Notes under the pieces: model-generated | Told to the model about the DNA's origin: nothing | Database searches by the model: none | The model's input: only the letters and a program-made list of their open reading frames with translations | Made by a program: the position numbers and the translations under genes | Origin: Acidimicrobiia bacterium | Lineage (GTDB): Bacteria; Actinomycetota; Acidimicrobiia; Spongiisociales; UBA5794 | Reading direction: 5' to 3' | Assembly (NCBI GenBank): GCA_030066265.1 | Contig: JASJCF010000004.1 | Span: 1 to 45,753 of the forward strand | DNA: 45,753 bases | In this document: positions 1-7,873 of the stretch, one piece after another | Position numbering within the stretch: the first letter of the stretch is position 1 | Layout of the letters: each line of letters begins with the position of its first letter

Positions 1-4
1 CGAA

Positions 5-20
5 CGGTCTTTCGAGACCG
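5..20. terminator. UUCG-capped hairpin at window edge
   Basis: Perfect 6-bp stem, CGGTCT pairing with AGACCG, closed by a TTCG tetraloop. This is a very stable small hairpin just before rsmI. It may end a transcript that enters from outside the window. No T-run follows, so intrinsic terminator function is only a guess. Confidence 0.35.
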
Positions 21-106
21 ACGTGCGCAATGGATCCTCGAGACCCGGGAGCCGTGCGCACTCCCCTCGGTGGGTGCTCGGCTCCGGCTCGTGCCATCAT
101 CGTGAC

Positions 107-934
107 ATGCCGGGCCGTCTCGTCATGTGCGCCACCCCGATCGGGAACCTCGGAGATGTCAGCTCTCGGTTGGCCGACACCTTGCGAGAAGCCGATGTCG
201 TCTTCGCCGAGGACACGCGACGCACAGCGACCTTGCTGGCCGACGTCGGAGCGGACACGCCCATGCGCAGTTTCTTTGCCGGCAATGAGCGGCGCCGGCT
301 CGCAGAGCTGAGTGATCTGCTCACGTCGGGAGCCGTGGTTGCTCTCGTGTCGGACGCAGGCATGCCCGGGGTGAGCGACCCCGGTGCCGCCGCCGTGCGG
401 CTCGCGGCCTCGGTGGGCGCAGAGGTGACGGTGATCCCCGGGCCGAGCGCTGTCTCGGCTGCCATTGCCGTGTCGGGTTTCGACGGCGATCGGTTCGTGT
501 TCGAGGGATTCCTCCCCCGCAAGGGTGTAGATCGCAGTGAGGCCCTCCAGCGGATTGCGAGTGAACTGCGGACGACCGTGATCTTCGCTGCGCCGTCACG
601 CGTCGAGACGGATCTCGCCGACCTCGCAGAGCCGTGTGGCCCGGACCGGGCCGTGGTGGTGGCGCGGGAGCTGACCAAGGTGCACGAGGAGGTGTGGCGA
701 GGCACCATCGCCGATGCGGCAACGACCTTCAGCGACGAGCGGGCGCGTGGAGAGTTCGTCGTGGTGATCGAGGGGGCTCCCCCGAAGGTTCCGGACATGG
801 GTCGCGCCGTCGAGGCGGCCGCCGCGTTGATCGCCAACGGTGTTTCGACGTCCGACGCCGTGCGCGAAGCAGCCTCCGAGCACGGCGTCAGCCGCCGTGA
901 GTTGTACCAGCGGGTGGTGACTGGACGTCCCTAG
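107..934 (+). CDS. rsmI: 16S rRNA (cytidine-1402-2'-O)-methyltransferase RsmI
   Basis: Tetrapyrrole-methylase-fold, SAM-dependent enzyme that 2'-O-methylates C1402 of 16S rRNA in the decoding site. The start chosen is ATG 107, giving 275 residues and placing the family signature ATPIGNLGD at residues 9-17. Also visible are AEDTRRTATLL (about residues 38-48), SDAGMPGVSDPG (about 83-94) and the IPGPSAVSAA segment (about 117-126), all typical of RsmI. The frame is open upstream to position 23, but that part adds no conserved sequence. The stop shares the tetramer CTAG with the stop of the convergent AbrB gene. Function is confident from the motifs; the start is moderately sure. Confidence 0.93.
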   Translation: MPGRLVMCATPIGNLGDVSSRLADTLREADVVFAEDTRRTATLLADVGADTPMRSFFAGNERRRLAELSDLLTSGAVVALVSDAGMPGVSDPGAAAVRLAASVGAEVTVIPGPSAVSAAIAVSGFDGDRFVFEGFLPRKGVDRSEALQRIASELRTTVIFAAPSRVETDLADLAEPCGPDRAVVVARELTKVHEEVWRGTIADAATTFSDERARGEFVVVIEGAPPKVPDMGRAVEAAAALIANGVSTSDAVREAASEHGVSRRELYQRVVTGRP

Positions 935-1158
935 ATCGTTGCGATCCGCGTCCGGCACTCGAGGCAGAGGCCTCGACCCTGGAAGCTCTCGACGCCGTCA
1001 TCGCTTCCGCAGAAAACGCATGACGCCTCGAGCTTGCGGAGAACGATCCCACCGTTCTCCACCGTGATTGCCAACTCGTCCCCCTCATGGATGTTGAACA
1101 GGCGGCGGGTCTCCGCCGGAACGACGACCCTCCCAAGGTCGTCGATCTTCCTGACCAT
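931..1158 (-). CDS. AbrB/SpoVT-type DNA-binding protein with C-terminal zinc-knuckle-like cysteines
   Basis: A 75-residue protein. Residues 1-42 form a swapped-hairpin AbrB/MazE/SpoVT domain (MVRKIDDLGRVVVPAETRR, then GDELAI and ENGGIVLRK), a family of dimeric transcription regulators and antitoxins. Residues 47-69 carry CVFC and CLEC, a CxxC-x14-CxxC arrangement that could bind zinc. This combined layout is known in small actinobacterial and firmicute regulators. No toxin gene lies beside it, so an antitoxin role is not supported. ATG 1158 is used; an in-frame TTG five codons upstream is an alternative. It is the only minus-strand gene in the first 23 kb. Its target is unknown. Confidence 0.8.
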   Translation of the reverse strand: MVRKIDDLGRVVVPAETRRLFNIHEGDELAITVENGGIVLRKLEASCVFCGSDDGVESFQGRGLCLECRTRIATI

Positions 1159-1275
1159 GAGCGTGTCCAAGGATGTGCCTCCGTTCAGGGCTTCGATTCT
1201 GGCCTCGGGATGGTAGCTCCAGGTGCTGGAAACGACTCGACACGGCGTCGGAGAGGGACGATCCGGTGGTGCCGG

Positions 1276-1281
1276 TACCAT
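1276..1281 (+). promoter_or_regulatory. Putative -10 box (TACCAT) of metG
   Basis: A TANNNT hexamer ends 6 bases before ATG 1288. With usual spacing, transcription would begin at or beside the A of the start codon, implying a leaderless mRNA. No Shine-Dalgarno sequence is visible before the ATG. No clear -35 element was found. Confidence 0.45.
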
Positions 1282-1287
1282 CGGCTC

Positions 1288-2946
1288 ATGACCGATGATT
1301 CCCCTCGGAAAGTGCTCGTCGCCGTCGCCTGGCCCTACGCACAGGGACCCCTGCATCTCGGGCACCTGGCGGGGGCGAATCTGCCCGCAGACATCTACGC
1401 CCGATTCCGGCGGTCGATCGGCGATGACGTGATCATGGTCTCCGGATCCGATGTGCACGGCACACCGATCACCGTCAAGGCCGATGAGCTCGGAGTGGCG
1501 CCCGAAGCGGTCGCAGCCAAGTACCACGACGAGTTCGTCGAGGCATGGGATGCCCTCGACATCCAATGGGATCTCTACACGACCACCGGCACCGAGATCC
1601 ACACCCGCGTCGCCCAGGAGTTCTTCCTCACGCTGCTCGAGAACGGCTACCTGTACCCGAAATCCACGTTGCAGTTCTACGACGAGCAGGAGGGCCGGTT
1701 CCTGCCGGACCGCTACGTCGAGGGTACGTGCCCACACTGTGGCTACCACGAGGCACGCGGAGACCAGTGTGACAACTGCGGGCGCACCCTCGACCCGACC
1801 GACCTCGTCAACCCGTTGTCCAAGTTCTCACGGACACCGCCGGTGCTGCGCGAAACGGAGCACTACTACTGGCGGCTCTCCGAGTTCGAGGAACCTCTGC
1901 TCGAGTGGCTCGAGTCGCGCGAGGGGTGGCGGCCGCACGTCCAGAACTTCGCCATCGGGATGGTGAGGGACGGTCTCCAGGACCGCTCGTTCACCCGCGA
2001 TCTGGATTGGGGGATCCCCCTGCCGGTCGACGACCTCGGTCCCGGCAAGTCGATCTACGTCTGGTGGGAGGCCGTGATGGGATACCTGTCGGCACCCCAG
2101 GAGTGGGCCGAGCGGCGGGGAACCCCCGACGCATGGCGCGCATGGTGGGAGAACCCCGATGCCGAGTCGTACTACTTCCTCGGCAAGGACAACGTGCCGT
2201 TCCATGCGATCTACTGGCCGGCGCTGATCATGGGACACGGTGGGCTGAACTTGCCGACGGACGTGCCGGCGAATCAGTTTCTGACGTTCGGTGGCGCCAA
2301 GGCATCCAAGTCGCGTGGCGTGGGGAGGCCGCTCAGCTGGTATCTCGACCACTTCGACACCGACGGGCTGCGGTACGCGATCGCACAGTCGCTTCCGGAG
2401 ACGAGCGACGCGGACCTGTCGGACGACGAAGTCGTCCGAGCCATCAATGAGGAGCTCGTGGCCACGTGGGGGAACCTGGTCAACCGGGTCGTGTCGATGA
2501 CCGGCCGCTATTTCGACGGCGTCATCCCCGAACCCGGCGATCTGGGACCTTCGGATGAACGAGCCCTGGACGGCAGGATGGCCATGCTCGACGACGTCCG
2601 TTCCGAGCTCATGGCCGTTCGCCTGAGGTCGGCGATCGCCCGAGCGATGCAAGGGGCGCAAGAGACCAACGCCTACCTCAACGAGATGGAGCCGTGGAAG
2701 ACGGCCAAGACGGACCGCGAGCGGACGGCGACGACCTTGTGGGTCGCACTGCAGTCCGTCGCCGCAACGGCGGTCGCGTTGGCTCCCTACCTCCCGGGCT
2801 CCTCGCGCAAGGTGCTCGAGGCGCTCGGCGTCGACGTTCCGGAGGATGGCCCGACATGGCAGGTCCCCGACCTGCAGAGCGGCACGACGCTGGGAGCCCT
2901 CGGCCCGCTGTTCGCCAAGGTCGAGATCGATCTGGACGAAGAGTGA
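1288..2946 (+). CDS. metG: Methionyl-tRNA synthetase
   Basis: Class I aminoacyl-tRNA synthetase that charges tRNA-Met and initiator tRNA with methionine. The 552-residue protein has the HIGH-type signature HLGH at residues 23-26 and a KMSKS-type signature, here KASKS, at 338-342. The connective peptide has a four-cysteine zinc knuckle, CPHC at about 148-151 and CDNC at about 161-164. The anticodon-binding helical domain follows. The C-terminal EMAP/tRNA-binding extension of E. coli MetG is absent, which is normal for many bacteria. ATG 1288 fits both the -10 box and the family N-terminus; the open frame from 1087 lacks conservation. It heads a tightly packed metG-tatD-rsmA-ispE unit. Confidence 0.97.
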   Translation: MTDDSPRKVLVAVAWPYAQGPLHLGHLAGANLPADIYARFRRSIGDDVIMVSGSDVHGTPITVKADELGVAPEAVAAKYHDEFVEAWDALDIQWDLYTTTGTEIHTRVAQEFFLTLLENGYLYPKSTLQFYDEQEGRFLPDRYVEGTCPHCGYHEARGDQCDNCGRTLDPTDLVNPLSKFSRTPPVLRETEHYYWRLSEFEEPLLEWLESREGWRPHVQNFAIGMVRDGLQDRSFTRDLDWGIPLPVDDLGPGKSIYVWWEAVMGYLSAPQEWAERRGTPDAWRAWWENPDAESYYFLGKDNVPFHAIYWPALIMGHGGLNLPTDVPANQFLTFGGAKASKSRGVGRPLSWYLDHFDTDGLRYAIAQSLPETSDADLSDDEVVRAINEELVATWGNLVNRVVSMTGRYFDGVIPEPGDLGPSDERALDGRMAMLDDVRSELMAVRLRSAIARAMQGAQETNAYLNEMEPWKTAKTDRERTATTLWVALQSVAATAVALAPYLPGSSRKVLEALGVDVPEDGPTWQVPDLQSGTTLGALGPLFAKVEIDLDEE

Positions 2947-3713
2947 CCCAGCCGCGCTGGATCGACACCCACGGGCACCTGTTCCTGCTCGAGGACGATG
3001 CTGGTGCGGTGATCGATCGGGCGGTGACGGCAGGAGTGGACTGGATCGTCTGCCCCGGGATCGACGTACCGACGTCGCAACATGCCAGGACCATCGCCGA
3101 GGCCCATCCCCACCGGGTGTCGTGGACGGCGGGCCTCCATCCGCACGAGGCCGGCCAATGGGGCGAGGTCGCAGATGCGATCGAGTCGCTTGCCGTCGAA
3201 TCCGCAGGCGTCGGCGAGTGCGGCCTCGATTGGTACCGCGAGCTGGCTCCTCGCAGCGATCAGGTCGAAGCCTTCCGTGCTCAGCTCGATCTGGCTGCCG
3301 AACTCGACAAGCCCATCGTGATCCATTGTCGAGATGCGTTCGCAGACGTTCACGAGCTCGTCGAGGCCGCGGGATTGGGGTACCGGGCCATCATGCATTG
3401 CTGGACGGGCGGGCCTCGCTGGACGAAACGGTTCGACGATCTCGGCGTGACGTTCTCCTTCGCCGGCCCATTGACCTACCCGACGGCCGACACCCTGCGA
3501 CGGGCGGCCGCCGTGGCGCCGCCGGATCGCACGATGGTGGAGACCGACGCCCCGTACCTCACGCCCGAGTCTCGGCGCCCCGGCGCGAACGAGCCTGCAT
3601 TCGTGACGGAGACCGGGGCGGCGTTGGCCGACGTGTGGGGTCTCGGCGTCGATGAGGTCGCCGCTCGAACGAGTGCACATGCCCGCCGAGTGTTCGCCAT
3701 CCCCGATGGCTGA
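2943..3713 (+). CDS. tatD: TatD-family metal-dependent hydrolase (DNase)
   Basis: TIM-barrel metal-dependent hydrolase of the TatD/YcfH family, whose members are 3'-5' exonucleases or metal-dependent phosphoesterases. The sequence shows the metal-binding DTHGH at residues 8-12, GVGECGLDW near 88-96, VIHCRDAF near 125-132, MHCWTG near 149-154 and ETDAPYLTPE near 200. All expected ligands are therefore present. Length is 256 residues, normal for the family. The start is GTG 2943, which overlaps the metG stop as GTGA and begins directly before the metal motif. The metG-tatD-rsmA neighbourhood is conserved in many bacteria. Substrate is not determined by sequence. Confidence 0.93.
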   Translation: MTQPRWIDTHGHLFLLEDDAGAVIDRAVTAGVDWIVCPGIDVPTSQHARTIAEAHPHRVSWTAGLHPHEAGQWGEVADAIESLAVESAGVGECGLDWYRELAPRSDQVEAFRAQLDLAAELDKPIVIHCRDAFADVHELVEAAGLGYRAIMHCWTGGPRWTKRFDDLGVTFSFAGPLTYPTADTLRRAAAVAPPDRTMVETDAPYLTPESRRPGANEPAFVTETGAALADVWGLGVDEVAARTSAHARRVFAIPDG

Positions 3714-4524
3714 TCGAGCCCAGCATCGCGGGGAGATCCGCGCGCTCCTCGCGCGGCACGGGCACCGTCCGAACCAGACCTTCGGGCAGAACTTCCTCGC
3801 CGAGCCGACGATCATCGACCGCATCGTGGATCTGGCCGATGTCGCTGAGCGCAAGGTCGTCGAGGTGGGAGCGGGGACCGGCTCGCTCACGGCTCGCCTC
3901 GCCGCCACGGCGGACGAGGTCGTCAGCTACGAGCTTGATCGCCACCTCATCCCCCTGCTCGAGGAGTCACTCACCGGTCTCGATGTGGACATCCGGATCG
4001 CCGATGCCACCTCCGTCGATTGGTGCCGTGAGCTCGACGGGGAGGGATGGGTCCTCGTTGCGAACCTGCCGTACAACGTCGGGACGGGCATCGTCCTCGA
4101 CGCATTGCGAGGTGCCCCCTGCATCGATCGGTTCGTGGTGATGCTCCAGCGCGAGGTCGCCGATCGATTCCTCTCCGGTCCTGGGTCCAAGATCTACGGC
4201 GTGCCGTCGGTGATCGTGCATCTCCACGCCCGGGGACGAGTCGCGCTCTCGGTCCCGCCTGGCGCCTTCGAGCCTCCGCCCGCCGTCGAGTCTGCCGTGG
4301 TGGTGTTGGATCGTGTCGAGCCTTCCCCCTCGGCCGAGGCTGCGATCGAGATCGCCGAGCAGGCCTTCGGACAGCGGAGGAAGATGGTGCGAAGGTCGCT
4401 TGCACCTCGGTACGAAGACGCGGTGGTCGTGCTGACCGCTGCCGGCGTCGACCCGACGAAGCGTGCGGAGGATCTGGCGCCCGACGACTACCTTGCCATC
4501 GCGGCACAGGAGCGCACACGATGA
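3706..4524 (+). CDS. rsmA: 16S rRNA (adenine-1518/1519-N6)-dimethyltransferase RsmA/KsgA
   Basis: SAM-dependent enzyme that dimethylates two adjacent adenosines in the 3' terminal helix of 16S rRNA, a late small-subunit assembly step. The 272-residue protein shows FGQNFL at 26-31, the SAM-binding VEVGAGTGSLT at about 52-62, and the catalytic NLPY motif at about 120-123. A C-terminal helical domain carries QRRKMVRRSL. ATG 3706 overlaps tatD by 8 bases; an ATG at 3679 would add nine unconserved residues. In mycobacteria an rpf gene often sits between tatD and rsmA; none is present here. Confidence 0.96.
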   Translation: MADRAQHRGEIRALLARHGHRPNQTFGQNFLAEPTIIDRIVDLADVAERKVVEVGAGTGSLTARLAATADEVVSYELDRHLIPLLEESLTGLDVDIRIADATSVDWCRELDGEGWVLVANLPYNVGTGIVLDALRGAPCIDRFVVMLQREVADRFLSGPGSKIYGVPSVIVHLHARGRVALSVPPGAFEPPPAVESAVVVLDRVEPSPSAEAAIEIAEQAFGQRRKMVRRSLAPRYEDAVVVLTAAGVDPTKRAEDLAPDDYLAIAAQERTR

Positions 4525-5369
4525 AGGCACTGGCCTACGCGAAGGTGAATCTGGCACTGGTCGTGTTCCCGCCGATGGCCGACGGCTACCACCCGATCCG
4601 AGGAATCTCGCAGTCGGTGTCCCTTGCCGACGACATCGAGATCGTGCCGTCGCACGATGACACCGTGACCGTGTCCAACGACGAGGCACCGGCCGATGAG
4701 ACGAACCTGGCATGGAAGGCCTTTGCAGCGGCCCGCCGGACAGCTCGGGTGATGCAGCCAGCCGAGCTCAGGATCACCAAGCGAATCCCAGCTGGCGCCG
4801 GACTGGGCGGCGGCTCGGCCGACGCGGCAGCTTCTCTCGGCCTCGCAGCGGCGCGGTTTGGGATCGATGACGATCAGACGAGCGGCATCGCCGAATCGAT
4901 CGGCGCCGATGTGCCATTCAGCCTCGTCGGCGGCACCTGCAGGGTCGAGGGAAAGGGTGAGCGCCTCGTTCCCCTCGATGCGTTGGCCGGCTTCTCGCTG
5001 GCGGTCGTGGTCCCGCCGTTCTCGATGGCGACTCCGGAGGTGTACCGATCCTGGGACGACCTCGGTGGTCCGAGTGGGCCCGAGATCCCCGAGGGTGACC
5101 TTCCGCCCCAGCTCCGAGGTGGCCCGCCACTGCGCAACGACCTGTATCCCGCCGCCCTCGCCCTCGACGAGCGCATCGGCGACTGGCGACGCGACCTCGC
5201 AACACGATTCGGGACGACGGTGGCGATGACGGGGTCAGGTTCGGCGTTCTTCGCATTCTTCTCCACGCGCGACGAAGCCGAAGGCGCAGCAGCCAGTGTC
5301 GACATCCCGAACCGGACGAGTGAAGCAGTGGATCCCACGGCGGTCGGATGGGAGCCGATCGATGCCTGA
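4521..5369 (+). CDS. ispE: 4-diphosphocytidyl-2-C-methyl-D-erythritol kinase
   Basis: GHMP-family kinase that phosphorylates CDP-methylerythritol in the MEP route to isoprenoid precursors. The 282-residue protein has the substrate-binding AYAKVNLAL at 4-12, the ATP-binding PAGAGLGGGSADAAA at about 91-105, and the C-terminal GHMP motif TGSGSAFFAFF. The start ATG overlaps the rsmA stop as ATGA. The isoprenoids made this way would feed the menaquinone side chain added by the MenA encoded at 35936-36820; that link is metabolic, not positional. Confidence 0.95.
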   Translation: MKALAYAKVNLALVVFPPMADGYHPIRGISQSVSLADDIEIVPSHDDTVTVSNDEAPADETNLAWKAFAAARRTARVMQPAELRITKRIPAGAGLGGGSADAAASLGLAAARFGIDDDQTSGIAESIGADVPFSLVGGTCRVEGKGERLVPLDALAGFSLAVVVPPFSMATPEVYRSWDDLGGPSGPEIPEGDLPPQLRGGPPLRNDLYPAALALDERIGDWRRDLATRFGTTVAMTGSGSAFFAFFSTRDEAEGAAASVDIPNRTSEAVDPTAVGWEPIDA

Positions 5370-5398
5370 CGCCCTCTCGGGATCCAGCAGCACCGTCC

Positions 5399-5404
5399 TA
5401 CACT
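5399..5404 (+). promoter_or_regulatory. Putative -10 box (TACACT) of tRNA-Gln
   Basis: A TANNNT hexamer lies 21 bases before the mature tRNA-Gln 5' end, a reasonable distance for a short precursor leader. The sequence around it resembles the tRNA-Leu and rplY boxes (TACACTC, TACCCTC). No strong -35 element is visible. Confidence 0.4.
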
Positions 5405-5425
5405 CGCGCGCCGCACGACCCGCAG

Positions 5426-5497
5426 TGGGGGGTGGTGTAATTGGCAGCACAGGTGGTTTTGGTCCATCAAGAACGGGTTCGAGTCCTGTCCCCCCAG
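5426..5497 (+). tRNA. tRNA-Gln (anticodon UUG)
   Basis: A 72-base cloverleaf. The 7-bp acceptor stem pairs TGGGGGG (5426-5432) with CCCCCCA (5490-5496), and the discriminator is G5497. The anticodon stem pairs GGTGG with CCATC around the loop TTTTGGT, putting TTG at 5459-5461. The T arm pairs ACGGG with CCTGT around TTCGAGT. CCA is not encoded; CCC follows the discriminator. It sits in the 150-base gap between ispE and glmU, 25 bases before the glmU start, so it may be cut from a transcript shared with glmU. A tRNA-Gln upstream of glmU is also seen in mycobacteria. Confidence 0.95.
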
Positions 5498-5522
5498 CCC
5501 GCGAAGCGAGAGTGGTGAGCGC

Positions 5523-6902
5523 ATGACGATGGCAGCTGTCGTCCTGGCGGCAGGCAAGGGAACCCGGATGAAGTCGGAGCGGGCGAAGGTCCTCCATGAG
5601 CTGGCCGGCCGTTCCCTCCTCGAGTGGACCCTGGCCGCCGTGGAACCGTTGGCACCGGATGAGACCGTCATCGTGGTGGGTCACGAAGCCGATCGGGTGA
5701 GAGAGACCTGCCCCGAGGGGACATCGGCGGCGGTACAGGAGCCCCAGAACGGGACGGGCCATGCCGTACAGGTGGGGCTCGACGCAATGCCATCGACGCC
5801 CGACAGCGTGCTCGTGATCCCGGCGGACATGCCCCTCATCGCAACGTCGACGCTCATGTCACTGATCGATCGACATCGCGAGAGCGGCGCCGTGGCGTCC
5901 GTGCTCACCGTGGAGCTCGAGGACCCGGCCGGGTACGGCCGCATCGTCCGCGACGGCGAGCGGGTCACCGCGATCGTGGAGCATCGTGACGCAACGGACG
6001 AGCAGAGGCGGATCAGCGAGGTGAACACGTCGGTGTACGTCTTCGACGGGCAGAAGCTCGATGATGCCCTGGGCAAGATCACCCCGGACAACGATCAGGG
6101 TGAGTACTACCTGACCGACGTGATTCGGGTGTTCACCGCCGAAGGGCTGATGGTGAGCGCCGTGGCGACCGACGCCGTCGAAGGCATCGGCATCAACTCC
6201 CAGGCCCAACTCGCCGATGTGGCGGCCATCGTCCGTGAGCGCGTCAATCGCTCACTCATGGAATCCGGCGTCTGGATGGCGGATCCCAGTCGCGTGTACG
6301 TCGATGCCAGCGTCGAAGTCGCTCCCGGAGCCAAGCTTCACCCCGACACCTACCTCCGGGGCGCGACGACCATCGGTGAGGGTGCGGAGATCGGACCTGG
6401 CGTGGATCTGCGGGACACCGTGGTCGATCGGGAGGCCACCGTGCGGAACACCGTTGCCGTGTCTGCATCGGTGGGTGCCGGCGCCATCGTCGGCCCCTTC
6501 ACCCACCTCCGACCGGGTTCCGAGATCGGCCCGTCCGCCAAGGTGGGAGCCTTCGTCGAGGTGAAGGGATCGACGATCGGCGAGGGGTCCAAGATCCCGC
6601 ATCTCAGCTACGTCGGCGACACCACCGTCGGTACCCGTTCCAACATCGGAGCCGGCACCATCACGGTCAACTATGACGGGTACAAGAAGCACCGCACCGT
6701 GATCGGAGACAACGTCAGGATCGGGGCAGACACCATGCTCGTCGCTCCCATCGTGGTCGGGGACGACGCCTTCACCGGCGCCGGAAGCGTCATCACGGAC
6801 GACGTTCCCAGCGGCGCACTTGCGGTCGAGCGATCTGCGCAGAAGAATGTAGATGGGTACGCCGACCGACGTCGGAGACGCGCAGAAGGGGATGCGAAGT
6901 GA
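5523..6902 (+). CDS. glmU: Bifunctional N-acetylglucosamine-1-phosphate uridyltransferase / glucosamine-1-phosphate acetyltransferase
   Basis: Makes UDP-GlcNAc, the first committed precursor of peptidoglycan. In the 459-residue protein, the N-terminal nucleotidyltransferase has LAAGKGTRMKS at about 8-18, the uridine-binding QNGTGHA region near 78-84 and GYGRIVR near 137-143. The C-terminal half (about 255-440) is a left-handed beta-helix of hexapeptide repeats with the acetyltransferase motifs HLSYVGD and NYDGYKKH. Both activities look intact. The glmU-prs-rplY-pth order is conserved in actinobacteria; here two extra genes split it after prs. Confidence 0.96.
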   Translation: MTMAAVVLAAGKGTRMKSERAKVLHELAGRSLLEWTLAAVEPLAPDETVIVVGHEADRVRETCPEGTSAAVQEPQNGTGHAVQVGLDAMPSTPDSVLVIPADMPLIATSTLMSLIDRHRESGAVASVLTVELEDPAGYGRIVRDGERVTAIVEHRDATDEQRRISEVNTSVYVFDGQKLDDALGKITPDNDQGEYYLTDVIRVFTAEGLMVSAVATDAVEGIGINSQAQLADVAAIVRERVNRSLMESGVWMADPSRVYVDASVEVAPGAKLHPDTYLRGATTIGEGAEIGPGVDLRDTVVDREATVRNTVAVSASVGAGAIVGPFTHLRPGSEIGPSAKVGAFVEVKGSTIGEGSKIPHLSYVGDTTVGTRSNIGAGTITVNYDGYKKHRTVIGDNVRIGADTMLVAPIVVGDDAFTGAGSVITDDVPSGALAVERSAQKNVDGYADRRRRRAEGDAK

Positions 6903-7873
6903 TGGAGCGGCCCGGGCTGAAACGCCTCATGCTGTTCTCCGGCACGGCGAATCGCGAGCTCGCCGAGGAGGTCGGGAAGCTCCTCGATGTCGAACTCGGC
7001 GGTGTCGAGATCTCGCAGTTCGCCAACACCGAGACGTACGTCCGGTTCACCGAGTCCGTGCGCGGCTCGGACTGCTTCGTCATCCAGAGCCACAGCGACC
7101 CCGTGAACGAGCACATCATGGAACAGCTCATCATGATCGATGCGCTCAAGCGGGCATCGGCGAAGCGGATCACCGCCGTGATGCCTTTCTACGGCTATGC
7201 ACGACAGGACAAGAAGGGCAGGCCGCGAGAGCCGATCACCGCACGGATGATCGGCGATCTGTTCATGGTTGCTGGGGCCGACCGCATCGCTGCCGTCGAT
7301 CTCCACACCGGCCAGGTCCAGGGGTTCATCGACAAGCCCTTCGATTCGTTGACGGCCCTGCCCATCTTCGAGGAATACCTGTCCCACAAGATCGCAGGCC
7401 CGATCACGTTCGTGTCTCCCGACTCGGGAGGCGTCAAGCGCGCAACTCGCTTCGCCACGCATCTCAATGGTGAGGTGGCCTTCGTGTACAAGCGTCGCAG
7501 GACCGACGTCCGCAACGTGGTGGAAGCATCCGAGGTCGTTGGCGACGTCGAGGGCCGCCACTGCGTGATCGTCGACGACATCGTCGACACCGCCGGCACC
7601 GCCGTCGCGTCGGCCGATCTCATCATGGATCGAGGGGCCCTGTCGGTGTCCCTGGTCGCGACACACGGCGTCCTGTCGGGACCGGCAGTCGAGCGCCTCC
7701 GGTCGTCGCCGTTCGATGAGATCGTCATCACCAACACCCTGCCGATTCGGCCCGATGCCCAGGCGCTTCAGAACCTCACCGTGCTCTCCGTCGCGCCACT
7801 CGTCGCCGGCACCATCGAGGCGATCTTCAACGATCAGTCGGTGTCCGAGATCTTCAAGGGTGAGAACACCTGA
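6902..7873 (+). CDS. prs: Ribose-phosphate pyrophosphokinase (PRPP synthetase)
   Basis: Converts ribose-5-phosphate and ATP to PRPP for nucleotide, histidine, tryptophan and NAD synthesis. The 323-residue protein has the class I motifs: VMPFYGYARQDKK near 99-111, VDLHTGQVQGF near 137-147, and the PRPP-binding loop CVIVDDIVDTAGT near 221-233. ATG 6902 shares its A with the glmU stop; the GTG one codon earlier is less likely. The stop at 7871-7873 overlaps the proposed CTG start of aceK. Confidence 0.95.
   Translation: MERPGLKRLMLFSGTANRELAEEVGKLLDVELGGVEISQFANTETYVRFTESVRGSDCFVIQSHSDPVNEHIMEQLIMIDALKRASAKRITAVMPFYGYARQDKKGRPREPITARMIGDLFMVAGADRIAAVDLHTGQVQGFIDKPFDSLTALPIFEEYLSHKIAGPITFVSPDSGGVKRATRFATHLNGEVAFVYKRRRTDVRNVVEASEVVGDVEGRHCVIVDDIVDTAGTAVASADLIMDRGALSVSLVATHGVLSGPAVERLRSSPFDEIVITNTLPIRPDAQALQNLTVLSVAPLVAGTIEAIFNDQSVSEIFKGENT

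Noticed and set aside
931-1158. Toxin-antitoxin module
   Set aside because: The AbrB-type protein has no adjacent toxin-like gene; both neighbours are housekeeping genes.
1159-1749. N-terminal extension of the AbrB protein
   Set aside because: It lies antisense to metG and its promoter and has no conserved sequence before the AbrB domain.
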